Position numbers and translations under genes: made by a program
The notes under the pieces: generated by a model
Seen by the model: the letters and a program-made list of their open reading frames with translations, nothing else
What the model was told of the DNA's origin: nothing
The model's database searches: none
Source of the DNA: DATFVA01 sp963832355
GTDB lineage: Bacteria > Bacteroidota > Ignavibacteria > Ignavibacteriales > Ignavibacteriaceae
Assembly: GCA_963832355.1 (NCBI GenBank)
Contig: CAWHTX010000009.1
Coordinates: forward strand, 124,001 to 188,000
Reading direction: 5' to 3'
DNA: 64,000 nucleotides
Shown: positions 1-6,539 of the stretch, one piece after another
How positions within the stretch are numbered: the first letter of the stretch is position 1
How the letters are laid out: each line of letters opens with the position of its first letter

Positions 1-117
1 TATGCGGGTATCTCTGATATTGTTCATTCCAAGCAAAATTGCTCCTTTTTCAACAGCTTTTCCCTGGGGATCGAGAATCGAAGGACGGCGTTTTATCAAA
101 ACGGTGGCTTTAAACAC
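1..117 (-). CDS. purS: Phosphoribosylformylglycinamidine synthase subunit PurS (N-terminal part, cut by window edge)
   Basis: Only the first 39 codons lie in the window. The reading frame opens with GTG at 117 and runs off the left edge. The visible peptide begins MFKATVLIKRRPSILDPQGK and continues AVEKGAILLGMNNIRDTRI; the S-[IV]-L-D-P-Q-G-K-A-V-E block is the hallmark of PurS. This small protein joins PurL and PurQ into the FGAM synthase complex of purine synthesis. It sits 12 bases after the pssA stop and in the same frame, so it is probably translated from the same mRNA. The matching purL is at 12617 on the other strand; purQ would be expected just left of the window. Confidence 0.85.
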   Translation of the reverse strand, partial: MFKATVLIKRRPSILDPQGKAVEKGAILLGMNNIRDTRI

Positions 118-129
118 TATGCAACTCTT

Positions 130-861
130 TTATTTACTTAAAAATTTCTTTTTTACATAATAAAATACGTGACGAAAAATACCAAATACGATTATGAAAA
201 CAAACATAAAGAAAAGCGCCTGTGTAAAGGTAAAGAAGATCAGGAGAAAGATTGCGAACAACAGTAAAAAAAGAATATAGGGTTTTTGTTTTATTTCTTT
301 CAGATTGAATTTTGGAATTGCATCGTATTTTATACGGCTGATCATAAGGTAGGAGAGAAGCAGAATCAAAGGAATAATTATTACCCGGTATGGTTCCGGA
401 TAGCCTTCAGGATATTTGTAGAAAGCAAGACAGAATGAGGCGACAGTAATAGCCGAAGATGGTATTGGGAGTCCCTTAAAGTATGACTTATCAAATCCCA
501 CAAGCTGAATATTGAATCTTGCAAGCCGGAAGCCTCCCGCCAGCATCAGGAAGGAACTTATAATTATCCCAATCACTTCATATTGAAAAAGGTAACTATT
601 AAAAATAAGGAATGCAGGTGCCGCACCGAAACTAACTACATCGGAGAGAGAGTCCAGTTCTACTCCCAACTCGCTGCTTGATCTGGTCAGTCTTGCCATT
701 GCCCCATCGAGTGCATCAAATATGGCGGCGATAATTATGAGCCAGGCAGCGTAGATGAATTTACCCTGACTTGCACTCACGATAGACAAAAAACCGCTGA
801 ACATATTCATTGCGGTAAACAGGTTCGGGATAACAGAAGGTGTAACTCTAAATCGGTTCAT
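130..861 (-). CDS. pssA: CDP-diacylglycerol-serine O-phosphatidyltransferase
   Basis: This 243-residue integral membrane enzyme makes phosphatidylserine from CDP-diacylglycerol and serine. The CDP-alcohol phosphatidyltransferase signature is complete: D49, D52-G53, A56-R57, then G66, D70 and D74 with the canonical spacing. Hydrophobic stretches follow at about 90-115, 130-150, 155-175 and 195-235. Its ATG overlaps the psd stop by one base (TGATG), so the two steps of phosphatidylethanolamine synthesis are translationally coupled, with purS next downstream. Length and motif fit the bacterial type II PssA family. Confidence 0.93.
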   Translation of the reverse strand: MNRFRVTPSVIPNLFTAMNMFSGFLSIVSASQGKFIYAAWLIIIAAIFDALDGAMARLTRSSSELGVELDSLSDVVSFGAAPAFLIFNSYLFQYEVIGIIISSFLMLAGGFRLARFNIQLVGFDKSYFKGLPIPSSAITVASFCLAFYKYPEGYPEPYRVIIIPLILLLSYLMISRIKYDAIPKFNLKEIKQKPYILFLLLFAIFLLIFFTFTQALFFMFVFIIVFGIFRHVFYYVKKKFLSK

Positions 862-1514
862 CAGTGTTTTGGAAACTCAAACAATATTGTCTCTCCCGCT
901 TTGACTTCATCATCCTTTCTAACCTTTACAATACAATTTTCGGGAACAATTACGTCAACGCGACTCCCAAATTTAATCATTCCAAACCGTTCTCCAATTT
1001 TTACCGAGTCTCCTCTGGATATTTCATAAACAATCCGGCGTGCTATGAAACCGGCAACCTGGGTGAAAAATACCCGGCCATATTTGCCGGTAATACCGAA
1101 TTCTGCTCTTTCATTTACCTCGGAAGCCTTATCTTCAAACGCTGCTATGTATTTGCCTTTGTAGTATTGGAGGTAGTCAACTTTTCCGTCGATAGGAATT
1201 CTGTTTACATGTACATTGAGGGGCGACATAAATATTGAAACCTGTTTTGCATTACCCTTTATAAACCTAGTTTCCTCCACATTTTTAACGAAAAGGACCT
1301 TTCCATCTGCTGGTGAAACAACCACATCATCACGTGAAGGCGGCATTCTGTCCGGATCTCTGAAAAAATTCATTGAAAAAATTAGCAGGAGAGCCGGTAC
1401 TATTATGAGGGCAGCTTTAAAGTAAGTGTTCTGGGTAAAAAAACTCAGACAGATCAGAACAAATGTTATTACTGCGATAACAGTAAGAGTGGAATATCCG
1501 TATTTTGTAAACAT
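861..1514 (-). CDS. psd: Phosphatidylserine decarboxylase, short (archaeal-type) form
   Basis: This 217-residue protein decarboxylates phosphatidylserine to phosphatidylethanolamine at the inner membrane. Residues about 8-50 form two hydrophobic helices, followed by the family block FFRDPDR and SPADGKV. The self-cleavage site that creates the pyruvoyl cofactor is the G-S pair in KFGSRVD near residue 183. This motif and the short length identify the PSD-A class rather than the longer E. coli type. It lies directly upstream of pssA with a one-base overlap and one base after the purC-like gene, so all appear to be one transcription unit. Confidence 0.93.
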   Translation of the reverse strand: MFTKYGYSTLTVIAVITFVLICLSFFTQNTYFKAALIIVPALLLIFSMNFFRDPDRMPPSRDDVVVSPADGKVLFVKNVEETRFIKGNAKQVSIFMSPLNVHVNRIPIDGKVDYLQYYKGKYIAAFEDKASEVNERAEFGITGKYGRVFFTQVAGFIARRIVYEISRGDSVKIGERFGMIKFGSRVDVIVPENCIVKVRKDDEVKAGETILFEFPKH

Positions 1515-1515
1515 T

Positions 1516-2222
1516 TTAAGCGCTCGTCATATTCAGCAGGAAGTCTGTATACTTCCTGATGTCGGCGGAAGTGTTCAGATTATAGGGATCAACCCATTTG
1601 CCATCAGTATTCTGAGGAATTATTTTAAGACTGGTAGGAGTAAAATCGTCAACAAGATAAAGTTTATCCTCATTTTTTCCGAAACAGCAGATTACTTCGG
1701 AAAGAAGGGCATTCCGTCTTTCGAAAAAGAATTTGAGAACAGCATTTACTTTTGAGCAGATTCTGTTCATCAACTTTAAGTCCTCACTGGCACAGATATC
1801 AAATGTAATGAGATGGCTTTCTGTTACTATTGAATCTTTGCCGTTCGGATAATGGATTTCAAAGACAGGAAGGTTTAAAAGATCACCTTCTTTTTTGTCA
1901 AAGACTTTTGCAGTTCTCTTATCAATAACGTTTAGTATTTTGATGAAGAAAGGATAACGATCGTGTCTGATAAATTTCAAAGCAGCGTTATTCTGCGACT
2001 TTAAAAAGAGATAGGAATATGATATTCTTTCAAATAATCAAAGAAGAAGGCGTTAATAGATGCAAATTTGGAACCAAGATCCTTCACTTTTATTTTCTTG
2101 TTGTTATCAGCAACAAGATAATCAGGATACTTCAGAAGAGTGTAATTCTGATCATCCATCGGAAGATCCTTTTTCGCTATTTCTTCGTGTATTAAAGCGT
2201 TATTGTAAAATTTAAGCCCCAA
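1516..2222 (-). pseudogene. Divergent SAICAR synthetase (PurC)-like gene split by a frameshift
   Basis: Two frames together make a PurC-like protein of about 235 residues, the usual family length. The first 73 residues start at TTG 2222, preceded by an AAGGA site, and match the PurC N-terminus, including the S-K-F-A-S-I-N-A-F-F-F-D-Y-L-K block. They end at a stop at 2001-2003. The protein resumes in the -1 frame with FLKSQNNAALKF and keeps the late motif LVDDFTPTSLK. One extra A in the A5 run at 2003-2007 would rejoin the frames. Catalytic motifs are eroded: the ATP-binding GKxK reads EIAKK, and the K-L-E-F-G block reads VICCFG. It is either a decayed gene, a non-catalytic paralogue, or a divergent gene with a sequencing error. 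Its place upstream of psd-pssA-purS supports a purine origin. Confidence 0.55.
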
Positions 2223-2350
2223 ACTTTCCTTGTCTTTTTTTGATAAAGAAAATATGAAAATTAAGTGTATAAAGTCAATTCTATGTATTATATTTAAATA
2301 AAAAAAATCGAATTATGTACCAAAAAAATAAGAAAACAGGAGGAATTTGA

Positions 2351-2677
2351 ATGAAAGGTGGCATGCAGGGAATGTTGAAACAGGTGCAGAAAATGCAGGC
2401 AGAGTTGCAAAAAGTGCAGGCAGAGCTGGTAAACCTGGTTGTTACTGAAGAGGCCGGCGGAGGAATGATAAAAGCCACTGCAAACGGACAGCAGGAGATA
2501 ATATCAGTAGAAATTGACCCGCAGGTCATAAATGCTGATGAAAAAGAAATTCTTGAAGATTTGGTTGTCGCAGCCGTGAATAAAGCGCTGCAGTCAGCTA
2601 AAAAGGCTGCAGATGAAGAAATGGCTAAGGTTACAAAGGGGATGATTCCTCCGGGAATGAATATTCCGGGACTTTAA
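2351..2677 (+). CDS. ebfC: YbaB/EbfC family nucleoid-associated protein
   Basis: This 108-residue protein belongs to the small DNA-binding YbaB/EbfC family that coats the chromosome as a dimer. It has the typical Met/Gln-rich amphipathic first helix (QGMLKQVQKMQAELQKVQAE), the central G-x-x-K-A-T-A-N-G-Q sheet segment and the closing helix with PPGMNIPGL. A strong AGGAGG ribosome site at 2339-2344 fixes the ATG. It is followed after one base by recR; the ebfC-recR pair is a widely conserved arrangement. Confidence 0.92.
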   Translation: MKGGMQGMLKQVQKMQAELQKVQAELVNLVVTEEAGGGMIKATANGQQEIISVEIDPQVINADEKEILEDLVVAAVNKALQSAKKAADEEMAKVTKGMIPPGMNIPGL

Positions 2678-2678
2678 G

Positions 2679-3275
2679 ATGCAGATTGCAGAACCACTTA
2701 ATGCAGCTATCGAAGAATTGAGTAAACTTCCCGGGGTAGGGAAAAAAACAGCCCAGAGATTAGCTCTTCATTTATTGAAAAGTGATTCTGAAGCTGTAGA
2801 AAACCTGGTAGATTCTCTTAAAAATTTGAAAGTTAAGCTTCAGTTCTGTTCCCGATGTTTTAATATATCAGAATATGAACTCTGTGAAGTGTGCAAAAGC
2901 GAGAAAAGAGATAAATCTGTAATTTGTGTCGTTGAAGAGGCAAGTGATGTGATCGCTATTGAAAAAACACATGAATTTAACGGTTTATACCATGTACTTG
3001 GAGGAGTGCTTTCTCCGCTTACAGGTGTAAGTCCTGATTCCTTAAAGATAAAAGAATTGATGAAAAGGTTCGCGGATGAACAAATCCAGGAAGTAATACT
3101 GGCCCTCAACCCCGATACCGAAGGTGAAACTACCTCACTTTACCTAGCAAAACTAATTAAACCTCTGGGGATAAGGGTATCCAGAATTGCACGCGGAATA
3201 CCTATAGGAGGTGACCTTGAATTTGCTGATGAAGCTACCATTGGACGTGCAATGTTAAGCAGAAGTATTTTGTAA
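2679..3275 (+). CDS. recR: Recombination mediator protein RecR
   Basis: RecR works with RecF and RecO to load RecA at gapped DNA. The 198-residue protein shows the expected order: a helix-hairpin-helix at about 16-33 (LPGVGKKTAQ), a four-cysteine zinc finger (C57, C60, C69, C72), then a Toprim domain from about 80 to 170 starting ICVVEEASDV, and the C-terminal G-x-D-L-E-F-A-D segment. Length is normal. Its stop overlaps the next start (TAATG), placing the methyltransferase in the same operon. Confidence 0.95.
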   Translation: MQIAEPLNAAIEELSKLPGVGKKTAQRLALHLLKSDSEAVENLVDSLKNLKVKLQFCSRCFNISEYELCEVCKSEKRDKSVICVVEEASDVIAIEKTHEFNGLYHVLGGVLSPLTGVSPDSLKIKELMKRFADEQIQEVILALNPDTEGETTSLYLAKLIKPLGIRVSRIARGIPIGGDLEFADEATIGRAMLSRSIL

Positions 3276-4009
3276 TGACTGAATGGTTCGAAGATTGGTT
3301 TAATACTGAAGAATATCTCAATGTTTACCGACATCGCAATGATGAGGATGCTGAGAGACTCATTGGACTTATTCTTTCAAATATTCAATTGAGAAACGGT
3401 GCAGATGTAATAGACCTGGCCTGCGGTTCGGGAAGACATTCTATCCTGTTTGCGGAGCGTGGATTTAATGTAACCGCGGTTGATCTTAGTGAAAATCTAC
3501 TTAATGTAGCCCGGATGACCGCTGAAAATCTTGGTCTGAACATAGATTTTGTAAATGCCGACTTAAGAAAATTTTGCATCACCTCAAAATTCGATCTGGC
3601 TGTAAATTTGTTTACAAGCTTCGGATACTTTGAATCCGATGAAGAAAATTTCTCATTATTTTCAACTGCCTGCGATTTATTAAATCCGGAAGGATATTTT
3701 GTGCTCGATTATTTTAATAGCAATTTTATTAAGAACAACCTCGTCCCTCATTCTGAAGATATGTTTAATGGGAAAAGAATAATCCAGGACAGAAAAATTA
3801 TTGGCGACCGGGTCGTGAAGGATATTACAATTGCCAATAATGGTACACGGATGAAATTTAAAGAATCGGTACGGATGTATTCATTTCAAGAGCTTAAAGC
3901 TGAAATGGAAAAAAGAGGCTTGAGCATTTGCAGAACATTTGGTGACTTTGATGGCAGCAATTTTGACCTTAATTCTTCTCCCAGAATAATTATAATTTCG
4001 GGTAAATGA
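3275..4009 (+). CDS. Class I SAM-dependent methyltransferase
   Basis: This 244-residue protein has a Rossmann-type methyltransferase fold. Motif I is VIDLACGSGRH (residues about 45-55), followed by the acidic ribose-binding strand VTAVDLSENLL and a motif resembling NADLRKF. The N-terminal E-W-F-x-x-W-F-N-x-x-x-Y-L-x-V-Y-x-H-R pattern occurs in a widespread bacterial subgroup of unknown substrate. It overlaps recR by one base and the downstream lipoprotein by four (ATGA), so it is co-translated with both. The substrate cannot be told from the sequence. Confidence 0.85.
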   Translation: MTEWFEDWFNTEEYLNVYRHRNDEDAERLIGLILSNIQLRNGADVIDLACGSGRHSILFAERGFNVTAVDLSENLLNVARMTAENLGLNIDFVNADLRKFCITSKFDLAVNLFTSFGYFESDEENFSLFSTACDLLNPEGYFVLDYFNSNFIKNNLVPHSEDMFNGKRIIQDRKIIGDRVVKDITIANNGTRMKFKESVRMYSFQELKAEMEKRGLSICRTFGDFDGSNFDLNSSPRIIIISGK

Positions 4010-4578
4010 AATATGTAATTGTCTATATTGTTTTTGCTGTGATAATTGCCGGTTGTGATCTCGTCCAGACAAGAAATGCAGAATCTCCAAACCAGCCTCG
4101 TTCGAACTATGAACAGGCAGTGACACCGCAGATTTTAATCAGCAACCTTGTGAATTCTCTCAAAGATAAAGATGTCCAGAATTATACTAATTGTCTGATT
4201 GATTCATCATTTAGTGACAAAAAGTTTGTATTCTCGCCCTCCAGTGGTGCTTTATCCCAGTACCCTTTTTTGCTAACCGGCTGGGATACCAAAGATGAAG
4301 AGCAATACCTTCAAAATCTGATAACCAAAGTAAGTTCACAGTCTCCAATAACCCTTTCATTATCAAATGAACTTTACAGTCCGCAGGGTGACAGTCTCAT
4401 TTTTACTGCTACATACAGTATAAACGCCCCCAATGAATCAGACCCCGAAAACTATCAGGGCGATCTTCGGTTCAATATGGTTAGAGATAATAGATCTGTC
4501 TGGGTCATTTATTTCTGGCAGGATACTAAAAGCACTGATTTACCAAGCTGGAGTGAATTGAAAGGGAAGTTTTATTAA
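4006..4578 (+). CDS. Predicted lipoprotein, SnoaL/NTF2-like (first of a tandem pair)
   Basis: This 190-residue protein has a lipoprotein signal with lipobox IIAGC (Cys 17), so it should be anchored in the envelope. The mature part contains a pattern shared with the next gene: L-V-N-S-L-K-D-K-D near the start, a central W-D-T-K-D-E-E-Q-Y-L-Q-N-L segment, and a closing W-V-I-Y-F-W-Q-D. This fits a cystatin/NTF2-like fold, but the assignment is inferred from pattern only. It overlaps the methyltransferase by four bases, and its stop overlaps the presumed ATT start of its paralogue. Confidence 0.75.
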   Translation: MKYVIVYIVFAVIIAGCDLVQTRNAESPNQPRSNYEQAVTPQILISNLVNSLKDKDVQNYTNCLIDSSFSDKKFVFSPSSGALSQYPFLLTGWDTKDEEQYLQNLITKVSSQSPITLSLSNELYSPQGDSLIFTATYSINAPNESDPENYQGDLRFNMVRDNRSVWVIYFWQDTKSTDLPSWSELKGKFY

Positions 4579-5083
4579 AAGAGTTTCTTATATAATTCCT
4601 GTTATTGTTATTCTTTTAGCAGGCTGTAAAAATCCGTTTGCACCGGCATTTAACGAAGAAGCAAATAGCGGCAGCACCACAATTTCTGACCAGAAGACCA
4701 TCGAAGGAGTTTTTCAGAACTTCCAATATGCTTACACTTTCAAAGATACCACAATATACGGAAAGCTTCTTTCTGATGATTTTATTTTTACATACCGCGA
4801 TTATGAGGTTGGTTTTGATGTTTCCTGGGGGAGAGAAGAAGAGATGAAAACTACTTACGGGTTGTTTCAGAATTCACAGAGATTGGATCTGATCTGGAAT
4901 AATATTATTCTTTCTTCAGTGGATACATTAACGGCAAATATTGTCAGAGGGTTCAATCTTACAATTACCTTTAATCCCACGGATGTCGTACGTATTGACG
5001 GAAGGGTAAATATGGCCTTGAAAAGAGAGTCCGATGGCTCAAAGTGGCAGATCTCAAGATGGATAGATGAATCTAATTTCTGA
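4574..5083 (+). CDS. Predicted lipoprotein, paralogue of the preceding gene, with apparent ATT start
   Basis: The frame is open from 4562, just after an in-frame TGA at 4559-4561, to the stop at 5081-5083. No ATG, GTG or TTG lies before the signal peptide; the only sensible start is ATT at 4574, overlapping the previous stop as ATTAA and preceded by a GGGAAG site. From there the protein is 169 residues and begins (M)KRVSYIIPVIVILLAGC, a textbook lipoprotein signal. The mature part (A-Y-T-F-K-D, W-G-R-E-E-E, W-Q-I-S-R-W-I-D) resembles the first lipoprotein. The first internal ATG, at 4844, would remove the signal and half the domain. Confidence 0.7.
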   Translation: MKRVSYIIPVIVILLAGCKNPFAPAFNEEANSGSTTISDQKTIEGVFQNFQYAYTFKDTTIYGKLLSDDFIFTYRDYEVGFDVSWGREEEMKTTYGLFQNSQRLDLIWNNIILSSVDTLTANIVRGFNLTITFNPTDVVRIDGRVNMALKRESDGSKWQISRWIDESNF

Positions 5084-5106
5084 TAATTTGGAGAGGTTTC
5101 TTACTC

Positions 5107-5967
5107 ATGTTTTTTTCCATTAAAGAAGCATTCAGGTTAATTGGAAGAGCAAAATCTTCATTTTTTCTCTCATTAACCTCATTAGTTATTTCTGTTCTTC
5201 TTATCACTGCATCTCTGGCCCTTATTCAGTCAACAAATATCATCCAGAAAAAAATAAAAGAGAATGTTAGTATAAATTTATTCCTTAAAGACGGACTGAC
5301 CTCTGCAGAAACAAATAATATTAAAACTGAACTTAAAAAGAAGGAGTACATTAAAAGTCTTGACTTTATAGACAAAGATGAAGCTGCAGAAATATTTATC
5401 AGGGAGACCGGAGAAGACTTCAGAAAGCTTCTCGATTATAACCCTCTTCCAGCCTCTTTTACTTTGAATATGAAAGATAATTATGTTGAAAAAGATTCCC
5501 TTGATGCCATAATCGCCTCATTATCCCTCATCAAGGGCGTGGACGAAATAGGAATGAAAGATGAATTTATTTATAAACTTATCTCAATACTCAACAGTAT
5601 TAAAAAATATATATTCATTGCTACGGGGGTCATATTATTTCTGTCTATTTATATCGTCTACAGTACCGTGAAACTGATAATAAATTCCAGGTTTGAGGAA
5701 CTGGAAACAATGAAACTGGTCGGGGCAAAGTTAATTACCATCAAAATGCCGGTTGTACTGAATTCCATGATTGTTGGACTGCTGGCCGGGGCCGTATCTA
5801 CAGGTATTTTTATCTTGTTTGTTTCCGTTTTTGCTGATTATATTAGTACAATAAATTTTTTGGGAACCTCAAAATATATTTACCTTAGCTTATTAATTTT
5901 TGTTGGTCCATTTCTGGGTTTAGTGATCAGCATGATCTCATTGAAAAGACTGTCATTAAAGATTTGA
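5107..5967 (+). CDS. ftsX: FtsX-like cell-division ABC transporter permease
   Basis: This 286-residue membrane protein has the FtsX layout: one N-terminal helix at about 18-40, a periplasmic domain with N-V-S-I-N-L-F-L-K-D and the L-P-A-S-F motif (residues about 45-160), then three helices at about 165-190, 212-240 and 258-280. FtsX with the ATPase FtsE controls septal peptidoglycan hydrolases. ftsE is not adjacent, which is unusual for Proteobacteria but common in this group. The gene follows the lipoprotein pair after 23 bases, with a GGAGAGG site upstream of the ATG. Confidence 0.9.
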   Translation: MFFSIKEAFRLIGRAKSSFFLSLTSLVISVLLITASLALIQSTNIIQKKIKENVSINLFLKDGLTSAETNNIKTELKKKEYIKSLDFIDKDEAAEIFIRETGEDFRKLLDYNPLPASFTLNMKDNYVEKDSLDAIIASLSLIKGVDEIGMKDEFIYKLISILNSIKKYIFIATGVILFLSIYIVYSTVKLIINSRFEELETMKLVGAKLITIKMPVVLNSMIVGLLAGAVSTGIFILFVSVFADYISTINFLGTSKYIYLSLLIFVGPFLGLVISMISLKRLSLKI

Positions 5968-6022
5968 TGTATAGTTAAATATTACTAATTTTATTATTTA
6001 CAATCTCGCGGATTTCCTTTAA

Positions 6023-6538
6023 ATGAACTACTTTTTCAGAAGCTTAATCCTCTCGTTCTTTTTTAGTATAATGATTTTTGCTCAGAATTCTGAACTGCAG
6101 GTTGGCAGCAATACAAATCAGCTCAGGCAGAACCAGGGGGCATTTTATGATTATTCCGATCCTACAACCCTCAATATAAAAGTAGCTGTGTGGGGATTTG
6201 TAAAATATCCCGGGAAATATGTAATTCCTATGGAAAGTAATGTATATGATCTTTTATCTTATGCAGGCGGACCTTCCGAGGATGCACATCTTAACGACCT
6301 AAGAATATTCAGGACACTTGAGGATTCATCCAAAGAAATGGTGAAGTTTAATTATAATGATTTGTTGTGGGATGAAAACCTGAAGGAGTTTAAGAATGCA
6401 CCGGGTCTGGATGCAGGAGATATACTACTGGTTCCCGGTTCTCAAAGACTTTATTTTAAGGATTATCTGCAGATAGGGCTCTCAGTTTTTTCTGCCTTAA
6501 TATCACTAGCAATTTTAATTTTAAATATAGCGAAGTAG
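6023..6538 (+). CDS. SLBB-domain protein of the polysaccharide export cluster, single domain with C-terminal helix
   Basis: This 171-residue protein has a signal peptide (residues 1-20, ending IMIFAQ), one SLBB domain (about 50-115; V-A-V-W-G-F-V-K-Y-P-G-K-Y-V and L-L-S-Y-A-G-G-P) and a hydrophobic helix at about 148-170. SLBB domains build the periplasmic ring of Wza-type exporters. This gene lacks the N-terminal poly-export domain, so it is more likely an accessory piece than the channel. It precedes the kinase gene by one base and opens the export operon. Confidence 0.8.
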   Translation: MNYFFRSLILSFFFSIMIFAQNSELQVGSNTNQLRQNQGAFYDYSDPTTLNIKVAVWGFVKYPGKYVIPMESNVYDLLSYAGGPSEDAHLNDLRIFRTLEDSSKEMVKFNYNDLLWDENLKEFKNAPGLDAGDILLVPGSQRLYFKDYLQIGLSVFSALISLAILILNIAK

Positions 6539-6539
6539 C

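Noticed and set aside
2001..2010. Programmed -1 frameshift in the purC-like gene
   Set aside because: Only a homopolymer slip of P-site Phe is possible; the zero-frame codons TTT TAA do not form a standard heptamer, and other loci here show similar unprogrammed breaks.
4844..5083. Short protein starting at ATG 4844
   Set aside because: This would be an internal piece of the lipoprotein; the upstream frame carries a complete lipoprotein signal and shared domain.
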